DNA of 45,947 nucleotides from Burkholderiaceae bacterium. Its GTDB lineage: Bacteria; Pseudomonadota; Gammaproteobacteria; Burkholderiales; WYBJ01. The translations under genes were made by a program, and so were the position numbers. The DNA lies in assembly GCA_011525945.1 (NCBI GenBank), contig WYBJ01000195.1, forward strand, positions 1 to 45,947, in the 5' to 3' direction. The notes below the pieces were generated by a model, which saw nothing but the letters and a program-made list of their open reading frames with translations, was not told the origin of the DNA and did not search any database. Positions 29,387-38,444 of the stretch are shown in pieces (within the stretch, counting starts at the first letter, position 1; each line of letters begins with the position of its first letter).

Positions 29387-30466
29387 ATGAGCAGCAACGG
29401 ATTCACGCTTGCCGGCGGACGCGACCCGTTCGCCGGCCGCATCCCCATAAGCGTCATTACGGGCTTCCTCGGCAGCGGCAAGACCACGCTGCTGAAAAAG
29501 CTGCTGCGCCACCCGGAAATGTGCAACGCCGCCGTCATCGTCAACGAGTTCGGCGAGGAGTCCATCGACCATGAGCTTCTCGAAACGTCCTCCGAGCGCA
29601 TGGCGCTGCTCGACAACGGCTGCCTCTGCTGCACGGTACGCACCGATCTGCAGGAGACCCTGCGCGACATCCTCACCAAGCGCTTGCATGGTCAGGTGAT
29701 CCAGTTCGATCGCGTGTTCGTCGAGACCACGGGTCTGGCGGACCCCGCCCCCGTGGTACAGACGCTTGCAAGCGATTCGCTGCTGGCAGACAAGTTCCGA
29801 CTCGACTGCGTCGTCACATTGGTCGATGCGGTCAATGGCCTGCAGCAGCTCGACACATTGAACGAGCCGCTCAAGCAGGCCGCAATAGCCGATCGGCTGC
29901 TCTTGAGCAAGACCGATCTCGCCAGACCCGAGCAGGTGGCGGCGCTGCGAGCGCGGCTCGCCGACATCAATCCGCAGGCCGTGTTGATCGAGGTGGTGCA
30001 AGGCGAAGTCGATCCGGCGCTGTTGGTCGATGTCGGGCTCGCCACGCGCAACGTTCCGGCCGAGAAGCTCTCACGCTGGATCGGCCCGCTCGCCGCCCCG
30101 GTCGGCTCAAGCGGGGGCAGTGGACTCAGCCCGCACGCGGGACACTCATCCGGCATCGAATCGTTTTGCCTCTGGTTCGAGCGGCCGTTCACCTGGTCCT
30201 CGTTCGAGACCTGTATGACGGTGCTTACGTCGCTGCGCGGTCCCGATCTGTTGCGAGTCAAAGGCCTGGTCAACGTCGAAGGCGAGGCGGGGCCAGTGGT
30301 GGTGCAAGGCGTGCAGCACATCTTCCATCCGCCAGCCACGCTGCCCGCATGGAGCGACAGCGACCATCGCTCGCGCATCGTCTTCATCACGCGCCGGATC
30401 GAGCGCGAGACGATCGAAAACCTGTTCCGGGCAGTGGGTGCGCTCGGTACCATGCGGGCCGGTTAA
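29387..30466 (+). CDS. COG0523/CobW-family GTPase, probable metallochaperone
   Basis: 359-residue G3E GTPase. Walker A is TGFLGSGKTTLL (residues 25-36). The metal-binding CxCC is C79-L-C81-C82, followed by T-V-R. Walker B region VFVETTGLADP and the base-recognition motif LLLSKTDLA come next. A linker containing HAGHSSG precedes the C-terminal CobW_C domain (residues about 250-355), which ends IFITRRI-like. Members insert or deliver Zn, Co, Ni or Fe to client enzymes in a GTP-gated way. The gene follows the LVIVD propeller by six bases, so that protein is the most likely client. Metal identity cannot be told from sequence. Confidence 0.9.
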   Translation: MSSNGFTLAGGRDPFAGRIPISVITGFLGSGKTTLLKKLLRHPEMCNAAVIVNEFGEESIDHELLETSSERMALLDNGCLCCTVRTDLQETLRDILTKRLHGQVIQFDRVFVETTGLADPAPVVQTLASDSLLADKFRLDCVVTLVDAVNGLQQLDTLNEPLKQAAIADRLLLSKTDLARPEQVAALRARLADINPQAVLIEVVQGEVDPALLVDVGLATRNVPAEKLSRWIGPLAAPVGSSGGSGLSPHAGHSSGIESFCLWFERPFTWSSFETCMTVLTSLRGPDLLRVKGLVNVEGEAGPVVVQGVQHIFHPPATLPAWSDSDHRSRIVFITRRIERETIENLFRAVGALGTMRAG

Positions 30467-30491
30467 CCCGGACGCGCATCCCGGCTACAAT
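30463..30491 (+). promoter_or_regulatory. Candidate promoter for the cystathionine-lyase-like gene
   Basis: TTAACC (30463-30468) and TACAAT (30486-30491) are 17 bases apart, matching sigma-70 consensus at four and five positions. They overlap the stop of the CobW gene and lie 54 bases before the GTG start, so the downstream genes may form a separate unit. Confidence 0.45.
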
Positions 30492-30544
30492 CGCCATCAA
30501 CACTTCGAGCAACCCGCGTCCCGGACACTGGGAGGAGCGAAGGC

Positions 30545-31738
30545 GTGACTGCAAAATGGCAGAAGCCGCCGCCGAACATGCGCAAGGATACGATCCTGAG
30601 CCATGCCGGACGCTCCCCCGAGCGTTTCGACGGCGCGGTGAACGTGCCGGTGATCCGGGCATCCACGATCCTGTTCCCGGATGTGGAATCACACGAGGAT
30701 CGAGGCGACCGCTTCTCTGGCGTTCGCTATGGCCGCTCGGGTACGACGACGCGTTTCGCGCTGGAAGAAACGCTGGCGCAGCTGGAGGGCGCGGCGCGCG
30801 TGTGCGCCGTCGGCTCGGGGCTGGCGGCGGTCGTCGTGGCGATGCTCGCCTTCTGCCGCGGCGGCGACCATGTTCTGGTCGCCGACAATGTCTACGGGCC
30901 GACGCGCAGCTTCTGCCTCGGACGCCTGCAGCGCATGGGCGTCGAGATCGAGTTCTACGATCCCGAGCTCGGCGGAGCGATCGAGCGGCTGCTGCGCGAC
31001 TCGACGCGGCTGGTCTATTGCGAATCGCCCGGTTCGCTCACGTTCGAGATGCAGGACATCCCGGCCATCGCCGCAGCGGCGCACGCACGCTCGATTCCCG
31101 TGCTCGCCGACAACACATGGGCGACTCCGTATTTCTTCCGTCCGTTCGACAAGGGCATCGACGTCTCGATCCACGCCGCCACCAAGTACATCGTTGGTCA
31201 CGCCGATGTCATGCTCGGAACGATCGGCGCAACCCCCGAGCACTGGCGCACGATCCGGCAGACCGCGGCGGACTACGGCTACACCGCGAGCCCGGACGAT
31301 TGCTACCTTGCCTTGCGCGGATTGCGCACGCTCGCACCGCGACTGCGCACGCAGCAGGCGAGTGCGCTGGAAGTCGCGCGCTGGCTCGAGCGGCGCCCGG
31401 AGGTGGCGCGTGTGCGCTATCCCGCGCTCGCGAGCGACGCCGGCCATGCCCTGTGGCGGCGCGACATGTCGGGCGCGGCTTCGCTGTTCGGGGTCGAATT
31501 GAGGCCCTTTCCAGATGCGGCCGTGAAGGCAGCGATCAACTCGCTGCATTTTTTCGGCCACGGATCGAGCTGGGGCGGATTCGAGAGCCTTGTCACCTAT
31601 CCCAAGCCCGAGCAGTTGCGCACCGCCACGATCTGGCGGGGTGGTCCATTGCTTCGCCTGCACATCGGGCTGGAAGACCCGGCGGACCTGATTGGTGATC
31701 TGGAAGCGGCACTCGCGCTCTTGCACGCAACGGTTTGA
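30545..31738 (+). CDS. metC: Cystathionine beta-lyase (PLP, Cys/Met metabolism family)
   Basis: Cleaves the C-S bond of cystathionine to homocysteine, pyruvate and ammonia; relatives also release H2S or methanethiol from cysteine or methionine. 397 residues, fold type I. Conserved pieces: RYGRSGTTTRFALEE, GSGLAAV, ADNVYGPTRSFC, YCESPGSLTFEMQD, LADNTWATPYFFRPF, and the Schiff-base lysine in IHAATKYIVGHADVMLG. GSSWGGFESLV and RLHIGLEDPADLIGDL match the C-terminal domain of MetC rather than MetB. The start is a GTG at 30545 with GGAGGA upstream. It lies 78 bases after the CobW gene with its own candidate promoter. Confidence 0.92.
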   Translation: MTAKWQKPPPNMRKDTILSHAGRSPERFDGAVNVPVIRASTILFPDVESHEDRGDRFSGVRYGRSGTTTRFALEETLAQLEGAARVCAVGSGLAAVVVAMLAFCRGGDHVLVADNVYGPTRSFCLGRLQRMGVEIEFYDPELGGAIERLLRDSTRLVYCESPGSLTFEMQDIPAIAAAAHARSIPVLADNTWATPYFFRPFDKGIDVSIHAATKYIVGHADVMLGTIGATPEHWRTIRQTAADYGYTASPDDCYLALRGLRTLAPRLRTQQASALEVARWLERRPEVARVRYPALASDAGHALWRRDMSGAASLFGVELRPFPDAAVKAAINSLHFFGHGSSWGGFESLVTYPKPEQLRTATIWRGGPLLRLHIGLEDPADLIGDLEAALALLHATV

Positions 31739-31794
31739 GGATGCTGCGATGAACGACACCGGGCAACGCCAGTAGTCACATACAAGGAGGAATC

Positions 31795-32586
31795 GTGTTT
31801 CCTGTCAATTACGTGCGAGCGAAATCGTTGAAGCATGCGGTCGAGCAGCTGGCTGCGAATCCGGACGCCAAGCTGCTGGCAGGCGGGATGACGCTGCTGC
31901 CAACGCTCAAACAACGGCTCGCGCGCCCATCGCACCTGATCGACATCGGCGCCTTGCGTGCACTGCGGGCGATCAAGCGCAGTCGGGACAAACTATCGAT
32001 CGGCGCCGGCGTACGCCACTACGAGGTTGCAGCCTCGGCGCTGGTGCGCGAGGCCATTCCGGCGCTTGCGTACCTCGCGGGCCAGATCGGCGATCCGCAA
32101 GTGCGCAACCTTGGCACGATCGGCGGCTCGGTAGCCAATAACGACCCGGCCGCCGACTATCCGGCGGCAGTACTCGGGCTCGCTGCAACGATCCTCACCA
32201 ACAGGCGCCGCATCAAGGCGCAGGACTACTTTCAGGGCATGTTCGCGACCGCTCTGGAGGACGGTGAGATCATCACGCGGATCGTGTTTCCGCTGCCGAA
32301 GAAGGCGGCCTACGAGAAATTCCGCCACCCCGCTTCGGGCTATGCGATGACCGCCGTGTTCGTGGCGGTTACGGGGCGTGGTGTCAGGGTTGCGGTGACC
32401 GGAGCAGGGCCTGGCGTATTCCGCTGGACCAAGGCCGAGCGCGCGCTCGGCAAGCATCTCGCGCCCGAAGCGGTCGAGAAACTGAGCGTCGATGCGCAGG
32501 CGATGAACGAAGACATGCATGCCTCACGTGAATATCGCGCGAACCTGGTCAATGTCATGACCCGGCGCGCAGTCGCGAAGCTGTAA
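31795..32586 (+). CDS. FAD-binding medium subunit of a molybdenum hydroxylase (CoxM/XdhB family)
   Basis: 263 residues. It carries electrons between the 2Fe-2S subunit and NAD or quinone in xanthine-dehydrogenase/CO-dehydrogenase-type complexes. FAD-binding motifs are AGGMTLLPTLK (near 30) and QVRNLGTIGGSVANNDPAADYPAA (near 103-125), followed by the CoxM-type C-terminal domain. The start is a GTG at 31795 preceded by an excellent AAGGAGG. The small iron-sulfur subunit follows 19 bases on, but the molybdopterin-binding large subunit is not in this window. Substrate cannot be inferred without it. Confidence 0.9.
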   Translation: MFPVNYVRAKSLKHAVEQLAANPDAKLLAGGMTLLPTLKQRLARPSHLIDIGALRALRAIKRSRDKLSIGAGVRHYEVAASALVREAIPALAYLAGQIGDPQVRNLGTIGGSVANNDPAADYPAAVLGLAATILTNRRRIKAQDYFQGMFATALEDGEIITRIVFPLPKKAAYEKFRHPASGYAMTAVFVAVTGRGVRVAVTGAGPGVFRWTKAERALGKHLAPEAVEKLSVDAQAMNEDMHASREYRANLVNVMTRRAVAKL

Positions 32587-32605
32587 TCACACCACAGGAC
32601 GATAA

Positions 32606-33073
<468 letters not shown>

Positions 33074-33101
33074 CGCTTCGGGTCGATGTCCTTATGCGCG
33101 G

Positions 33102-34736
33102 CTAGTGGCCGCGCGCCAGAGCCCCGAATCCGAACTCGCCGGCCTGGTCGACTTGAAACACGCCCCGGCCGAGGTCTTCGTTGATGTAGCGCGTGTGCTG
33201 TCCGAGGCAGACCGTGACGCCCGCGCACAAGCATTCGCCAGCGACGATTCTCGCGTTCTCGGCGAACTTCGCCTCCGCTTCGAGCTCCCTCTTGCGCCTC
33301 ATCTGCTCGACGATCTCGGCGCACACGTCCCCTAGCGCGACTCGAGCTTTGTCGTACAACGCCTGCTTGTCGGCGCGTCCTCGCAGGAGCTTCACGAGCT
33401 TGCTCACGTCCTCGTGTTCCCTGAGCTTCGCTGCCAGCCGCTGCCTGTGGCGCTCGATTTCCCGCTGCAGTTCGGGATCGATGCCGACCGTGATCTGAGT
33501 AGGCGCTGAACCTTCGCCACCGAGAAAGTCGGCCGCGACCAGGAGCGTCGCGCGCACGCGCCCGCCGAGGATCCGGCCCTTCCTGCCCTTGCCACCCGCT
33601 CGCACCTGCTCCAGACCCGTGATGTCCGACTGCACGATCGACTCGGCGACCTGAACCGTGTGTCGCGCCTCGATCACTGCGTTTTCGATGAAGTGCGCGC
33701 TGATGTTGCCTGCGGCCGAGATCCGGGCCGTGCGTGCGGTCACACCGTGGCGCGCCTCGCGCGGCACCAGCGAGTGGCCGATGATGCCGCCATCGACCTT
33801 GATATCACCCCCTGCGGACACCTCGGCCGACTCGATCACCCCTTTGACAACCACGTCGCCGTCTGCGTGCACCTTCATGCCGCTGCGAATGTCACCACGC
33901 ACCTCGATGCTGCCGGGGAAGTGGACGTTGCCCACCGAAAGATCGATATCGTCGTAGCGCACGATCGGCTCGACGGAAACGCCGTCGCGCTGCAACAGCG
34001 GCTGCCCGGAGATTTCGGCCAACAGTAGATCCGGATCGTCCGGACTCGGCGCCGCGCCTTGCAGCCGCGACGCGAATACGAGGTCCTTGCTCGGAGGGGC
34101 AGGTACGACCTGACCGTATACGTTGCAACCCGCCGCTCCGGGCTGCGGTGGATGACGTCGCATCAGGGCCTCGCCTGCACTGACTGATGGAATGTCGCCG
34201 AGATCGCAGAAGTCGACGTGCCCGCTGTCGTCGATCTGCGGATGCCGCTGCCGGTTCAGGTCGACCAGGGGCTCCAATATCGCGTCCAGGCCCGGCCGCG
34301 GTGGCATACCTCGGGCGACCCGGAGACGCTCGCCGCAGCGCTCGACGGCCGCCTCGACCGCGGCCGCGTCCACGCCTTCGCGCACGTTACGAGCGCCCAA
34401 TGCCGCAACCGCGTCCAGTGCGCTGGCTGGTTTGCCGCCGCGTGCAGCGATCACGGTGAGCCAGGCGCTCATCTCATCGGGCTCGACCTCGATACGGTAC
34501 TCTGCGCCGGCGCGGCGCGCGATCACGAGCGCGCACGGCTCGCTGCGACGGATCTTGACGGCGGCGGCACCGAGGCTGCGTTCATCGAATGCGAGCTCGG
34601 CAAAGCCGTTGGCGCCGGCGAACTCACGCAAGCCGGACACGTCCACGGACCGCCGCGCGTTCCCCTCGGCGGGGACATATCTCAGGACGAGCTGCTGCGC
34701 CTCGTCCTCGACCAGACTGACACCGGGCAACTCCAT
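33102..34736 (-). CDS. FapA/DUF342 family protein
   Basis: About 544 residues. The N-terminal region is degenerate. From about residue 180 the FapA core begins: PPRPG-D, then a glycine-spaced right-handed beta-helix ([52 protein letters not shown]). A long charged coiled coil follows (about 415-500), then a short C-terminal beta part ending [13 protein letters not shown]342 proteins are linked to polar localisation, flagellar or surface functions in Vibrio and others, but mechanism is unsettled. I chose ATG 34736, which has GGAG six bases upstream, over the upstream ATG at 34808. No polar or flagellar gene is adjacent. Confidence 0.88.
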   Translation of the reverse strand: MELPGVSLVEDEAQQLVLRYVPAEGNARRSVDVSGLREFAGANGFAELAFDERSLGAAAVKIRRSEPCALVIARRAGAEYRIEVEPDEMSAWLTVIAARGGKPASALDAVAALGARNVREGVDAAAVEAAVERCGERLRVARGMPPRPGLDAILEPLVDLNRQRHPQIDDSGHVDFCDLGDIPSVSAGEALMRRHPPQPGAAGCNVYGQVVPAPPSKDLVFASRLQGAAPSPDDPDLLLAEISGQPLLQRDGVSVEPIVRYDDIDLSVGNVHFPGSIEVRGDIRSGMKVHADGDVVVKGVIESAEVSAGGDIKVDGGIIGHSLVPREARHGVTARTARISAAGNISAHFIENAVIEARHTVQVAESIVQSDITGLEQVRAGGKGRKGRILGGRVRATLLVAADFLGGEGSAPTQITVGIDPELQREIERHRQRLAAKLREHEDVSKLVKLLRGRADKQALYDKARVALGDVCAEIVEQMRRKRELEAEAKFAENARIVAGECLCAGVTVCLGQHTRYINEDLGRGVFQVDQAGEFGFGALARGH

Positions 34737-34875
34737 GCATCGCTCCGCTGCAGCTGCGCGTGGGCGCAAATCGAACACATGTTCTCGATGCAGGCGAGCA
34801 GTCGCCAATCTCAGCTATTCATCGGCGTATTCTTGTGACCGTGCGCCTCATCTCGTCATACTGAAGCAACGACCG

Positions 34876-34907
34876 CGGCTCAGGCTGCCAATTGGCAGCC
34901 TGAGCCG
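34876..34907. repeat. Perfect 32-bp palindrome
   Basis: Each 16-base half (CGGCTCAGGCTGCCAA) is the exact reverse complement of the other, with no spacer. It lies 115 bases after the Bug-receptor stop and 140 bases before the fapA-like start, both on the minus strand. No T-run. It could be a terminator stem (with a few central bases unpaired) or a dyad binding site. Confidence 0.5.
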
Positions 34908-35022
34908 GGCTGCGCCCTGGACTTGAGCGCGCCCGGCGCTAGCCGCCATATTCCGGACCGGAGACGGCGCCGCCGCGGGCTTGCTTCGTTCGCTGGTTGT
35001 AACGGCCGATTACGACAAAGTC

Positions 35023-35985
35023 TTAATCGATATGGACGCCGGCATCGCGCACCACGTCGGCCCACTTGCGGATTTCGCTGCGGATATAGGCGCCAAGCGC
35101 GTCCGGCGTCCCGCCAACGGGGTCGATGGCGGAGTCGTGCAGCAGCTTGGCATAACTCGGCCGCTCGAGTGCCGCTACCACCGCGCGATTGAGCCGGTCG
35201 ATGATGACCACCGGGGTGCCCGCCGGTGCCAGCAGGGCGTACCAGACCCCCGCGTCATACCCTGGGACTCCGCTCTCGGCAACGGTTGGCAGGTTGGGAA
35301 GCGCCTTCGGGCGCGTGGCCGTGCTCACCGCCAGCGCACGAATGCGCCCGGACTGGATGTGACCCCGGCCCGACGCCCAGGTGGTAAACAGCACCTGCAC
35401 CTGGCCGGCGATCAGATCCACCAGCGCAGGACCGCCACCCTTGTACGGGACGTGTAGCATCTTGATGCCGGTCATGCTCTTCAGCAGCTCCGTACCGAGG
35501 TGCGCGCCGCTGCCGTTGCCCGAGGATGCATAGGCAAGCTCGTTCGGCCGCTTGCGGGCGAGCGCGATGAGCTCCTTGACGTTCTTCACGGGAACCGAAG
35601 GGTGCACCGTCAGCACGTAAGGACCTTGCGCGAGCAACGTGATCGGCGCGAAATCCTTGGCCGGGTCATACGGGAGCTTTCTGAACAGACTCCGGTTCAC
35701 CGCAAGCTGGGCGGTGAGCCCCATGACGATGGTGTAGCCGTCAGCCGGCGCCTTGGCAGCGTACTCCATGCCGATGTTGCCGCTGGCGCCGCCGCGGTTG
35801 TCGACGACGACCTGTTGGCCGAGTAATTCGGCGAGCGCTTGCGCGAGCGGTCGGGCGATGGTGTCGCTGCCGCCCCCGGGCGGGTAGGGCAGCACCAGTC
35901 GGATAGATTTGGCCGGGTAAGTCTGCGCCCATGCTGGCGCGCAGAGGGCGGCGAGCGCCGCCAGGATGATCGATGGGCGCTGCAT
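35023..35985 (-). CDS. Bug-family tripartite tricarboxylate transporter substrate-binding receptor
   Basis: Periplasmic receptor of 320 residues, a family greatly expanded in betaproteobacteria and binding carboxylates, amides or aromatics. The signal peptide is SIILAALAALCAPAWAQ. The mature start is T-Y-P-A-K-S-I-R-L-V, and the carboxylate-holding loops are PYPPGGGSDTIARPLA and YASSGNGSGAHLGTELL. VPYKGGGPALVDLIAGQVQ and PTVAESGVPGYDAGVWY complete the signature. I chose ATG 35985, with AAAGGAGG seven bases upstream, a near-ideal site. No TctA/TctB membrane genes are close, so it is an orphan receptor. A decayed second Bug fragment occurs at 41201. Confidence 0.95.
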   Translation of the reverse strand: MQRPSIILAALAALCAPAWAQTYPAKSIRLVLPYPPGGGSDTIARPLAQALAELLGQQVVVDNRGGASGNIGMEYAAKAPADGYTIVMGLTAQLAVNRSLFRKLPYDPAKDFAPITLLAQGPYVLTVHPSVPVKNVKELIALARKRPNELAYASSGNGSGAHLGTELLKSMTGIKMLHVPYKGGGPALVDLIAGQVQVLFTTWASGRGHIQSGRIRALAVSTATRPKALPNLPTVAESGVPGYDAGVWYALLAPAGTPVVIIDRLNRAVVAALERPSYAKLLHDSAIDPVGGTPDALGAYIRSEIRKWADVVRDAGVHID

Positions 35986-36355
35986 GCTTCCTCCTTTGCC
36001 GCTCGGCACTGTCGTGTCGTTCGTTCTACCTTGAGATCCAGATTCGGATTCTACGCGACGCGGCGTGGCGTCAAAGCGGATGCTTTCGATCGGCCGAGCG
36101 CTAGCGGCATCCGGCCCTCGCGTCGTATCGCGCAAGCGGGCGGCGTAGGACCATGGTGCAGCACACGCCTGCATCGAAGCCTCCTGCGGTCAGCGGTCCG
36201 GATGCCGTGCCTCGCCGAATGCATGCGCGGAAGCGAAAAGCGGCGCCCATCCGAAGCGAAACGCGTTGGCTGGGATCACCGGATTCGGCGAATATACGGA
36301 CCATGATCGGCCCGGGCCGCGGCCCGCTGCCGTCGATGCAAGGAGCCGATTGCCC
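35986..36355. other. Divergent region between the Bug receptor and the cyclodeaminase-like gene
   Basis: 370 bases with no convincing gene. It should hold promoters for both neighbours, but I see no pair of good hexamers. A GC-only palindrome GGCCCGGGCC occurs near 36310, just before the plus-strand gene. Confidence 0.5.
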
Positions 36356-37330
36356 ATGCAACGCCCGCCCCTGGACATACTCTTCCTGAGTGACGCCGAT
36401 GTCACGGCACTGGCGATTCCGCCCGGCGATGTCACCGCAGCCGTTCATGCGGCGTTCGCCGCAAGTAATGACGATCAGGCGCTCACTGGACATCAGCTCG
36501 AGATCGCCGTCGACGCGGGCCTGGATTTCAAGGCCAAGGGCGCGGTGCTCAAGCCGAGAGGGCTCGCGGCGGTGAAGTGGTTCGGCTTCGCGGGAGATAA
36601 CGCCGAGCGCGCTCTGCCGAACTTCATCCCGGTAATCGTGCTGAACGCGCTTCCCACCGGCAAGCCGGTGGCGATCATGGATGGCCATTGGATCTCGGGC
36701 GTGCGCACCGCGGCGATCAGCGCGGTCGCGGCCCGCGTACTGGCACGGCCGGACACCGCCTCGGTCGGCTTCGTCGCCGGCGGGCTGCAAGCGCAGTCGC
36801 ACCTCGCGGCGCTGCGGGCGCAGTTTCCGATCGAGCGTATAAGTGTCTACAGCCGTCGCGGCGAAAGCGCGCAGCGGCTGGCGGCTCACGCCCATGGGTG
36901 CGGAATCGAAGCTGTCGTGTGCAACGACCCGCGCGACGCCGTGCGCGGTCACCCGATCGTGATCACGAGCGTGCCGCGCATGACCGATCATGCGCACTTC
37001 CTGGATGTGGCATGGATCGATCCGGGCGCCTTCGTCTCCATGGTGGATGCCGGCCGCTCCTGGCGGAAGGCGTCGCTCGCCGCGTTCGACCTTCTGCTCA
37101 CCGACTATCGCGACCCGACCACCAGGCGATCGACCGAGAAGCTCAACTTCGACGGCACGTTCGACATCGATTTGTGCTCCCTCGTGGGTGCGAGCGGCAC
37201 TCCCGCGTTGGCCGCGGGCGCGCGTCGCGGCCTGATTTTCGGCGGTTCGGGCCTGGCCGATGCCGCCGTCGCAGCACTGGTGTACGAGCGCGCGCAAGCA
37301 GCCGGCGCGGGGAAGCGCCTCGCATTGTGA
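36356..37330 (+). CDS. Ornithine cyclodeaminase / mu-crystallin family protein
   Basis: 324-residue Rossmann protein of the OCD/Mu-crystallin group, whose members deaminate ornithine, reduce cyclic imines or act as alanine dehydrogenase. Landmarks: FLSDADVTAL at the start, FKAKGAVLKPRGLAAVKW with the substrate Lys region, DGHWISGVRTAAISAVAAR (signature), SVGFVAGGLQAQSHL (nucleotide loop, here G-x-A-G-G), and DPGAFVSMVDAGRSW. I chose ATG 36356, with GGAG about ten bases upstream. Next gene is a TauD-type dioxygenase 139 bases on. Substrate not predictable. Confidence 0.87.
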   Translation: MQRPPLDILFLSDADVTALAIPPGDVTAAVHAAFAASNDDQALTGHQLEIAVDAGLDFKAKGAVLKPRGLAAVKWFGFAGDNAERALPNFIPVIVLNALPTGKPVAIMDGHWISGVRTAAISAVAARVLARPDTASVGFVAGGLQAQSHLAALRAQFPIERISVYSRRGESAQRLAAHAHGCGIEAVVCNDPRDAVRGHPIVITSVPRMTDHAHFLDVAWIDPGAFVSMVDAGRSWRKASLAAFDLLLTDYRDPTTRRSTEKLNFDGTFDIDLCSLVGASGTPALAAGARRGLIFGGSGLADAAVAALVYERAQAAGAGKRLAL

Positions 37331-37434
37331 GCGATGTTACGCAGCACGCTCGCGACATCCGAACGGATCCCGCAAAGGTCTACAGCGAAGCCATGCGGGC
37401 GGCCTGCACGTACACGCCTGGAAAGCTGTCACGA

Positions 37435-37463
37435 TTGACTACGGTACCGCGAGCGCCTAGCCT
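37435..37463 (+). promoter_or_regulatory. Candidate promoter giving a leaderless TauD-type transcript
   Basis: TTGACT (five of six matches) at 37435-37440, 17-base spacer, TAGCCT at 37458-37463 (three of six). The expected transcription start falls on or next to the ATG at 37470, which has no ribosome-binding site. Confidence 0.35.
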
Positions 37464-37469
37464 TTGCAC

Positions 37470-38357
37470 ATGGAACCGACCTTTCGTTCGCTACACCCTT
37501 TGTTCGTCGCCGAAGTCGAAGGCGCCGACCTGCGTCAGACGAACGCACAGGCGCTGCTCGACAGGATCCGAGCAGGCATGGACCGATACGCGGTACTCGT
37601 GATCCGCGATCAACCCCTGACCGATGCCGAGCAGCTCGCGTTCGCGCAACGTCTGGACGGCGCACTGCACACCAAAACCGGTATCAGCGCCTTGCAGAAG
37701 AACCGCTTCGGCAACGAGGCTCTGACCGATATCTCGAACGTGAGCGAGCAGGGCGAGCTCATGCAGGCGGAAGACCGACGCCGCGCCTACAGCCTGGCGA
37801 ACCGCCTGTGGCATACCGATGCCTCGTTCCAGGATCCGCCCGGCCGTTATTCCTTATTGCATGCGCGCGTAGTGCCGCCGGTTGCCGCGGATACGGAGTT
37901 CGCCGATATGCGTTCCGCGTACGATGAGCTGCCTGGCGGGATCAAGGCGCGCATCGAGGGCCTGCAGGTGCATCATTCGATCGCCTATTCGCGCCAGACG
38001 CTCGGCTTCGAGTTCTCTGACGACGAAAAGGAGAAGCTCAAGGGGGCGGTGCAGCCGCTGGTGCGAACGTTGCCGCGCACCGGCCGCAAGTCGCTGTACC
38101 TCGCCTCGCATGCGCATCGTGTCCTGGGCTGGCCGGTCCCGGACGGGCGCCTCCTACTCAGGGATTTGAGCGAGCACGCCACTCAGCCCAGGTACGTCTA
38201 CCGCCACACGTGGCGCGTCAGTGACCTGGTGATCTGGGACAACCGCTGCACCATGCACCGTGCGACACCGTTCGAGGACCTCACGTACCGGCGCGAGTTG
38301 CGGCGCGTCACCACGCTCGACATCGAGCCGACGCCAGCGCTCGCCGGAGGTGGCTGA
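37470..38357 (+). CDS. TauD/TfdA-family 2-oxoglutarate-dependent dioxygenase
   Basis: 295 residues. Non-heme Fe(II) enzyme that oxidises a small molecule using 2-oxoglutarate and O2; characterised relatives act on taurine, alkylsulfates or 2,4-D. The iron triad is visible as LWHTDASF (His and Asp) and NRCTMHRATPF (distal His). The 2-oxoglutarate Arg follows in YRRELRRVTT. The N-terminus (FRSLHPLFVAEVEGADLR) and the ALHTKTGISAL region are closest to the TfdA/2,4-D-like branch. I chose ATG 37470; the possible TTG two codons earlier has no better support. Substrate unknown; the neighbouring cyclodeaminase and epimerase do not fix a pathway. Confidence 0.9.
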   Translation: MEPTFRSLHPLFVAEVEGADLRQTNAQALLDRIRAGMDRYAVLVIRDQPLTDAEQLAFAQRLDGALHTKTGISALQKNRFGNEALTDISNVSEQGELMQAEDRRRAYSLANRLWHTDASFQDPPGRYSLLHARVVPPVAADTEFADMRSAYDELPGGIKARIEGLQVHHSIAYSRQTLGFEFSDDEKEKLKGAVQPLVRTLPRTGRKSLYLASHAHRVLGWPVPDGRLLLRDLSEHATQPRYVYRHTWRVSDLVIWDNRCTMHRATPFEDLTYRRELRRVTTLDIEPTPALAGGG

Positions 38358-38444
38358 GCCGAAGCAACGCCTGCGCACGGGGCGCGCTCGCATTCGAGTG
38401 CCAGCGGCGCTCGGTCGGCATTCAACCAGTCAGGGAGCGAGACC

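Noticed and set aside
28409-30001. 530-codon open frame on the minus strand opposite the LVIVD and CobW genes
   Set aside because: It lies wholly antisense to two well-supported genes, is rich in Arg/His/Ala with no recognisable motif, and reflects GC-rich codon bias.
30166-31698. 510-codon plus-strand frame overlapping the CobW and metC genes
   Set aside because: Runs in a shifted frame through both genes; composition is Arg/Ala/Gly-rich and motif-free.
31749-31775. Eight-codon frame between metC and the CoxM-type gene
   Set aside because: No support for translation or a leader-peptide function.
36101-37297. 398-codon minus-strand frame opposite the cyclodeaminase-like gene
   Set aside because: The plus-strand protein has clear family signatures; the opposite frame has none.
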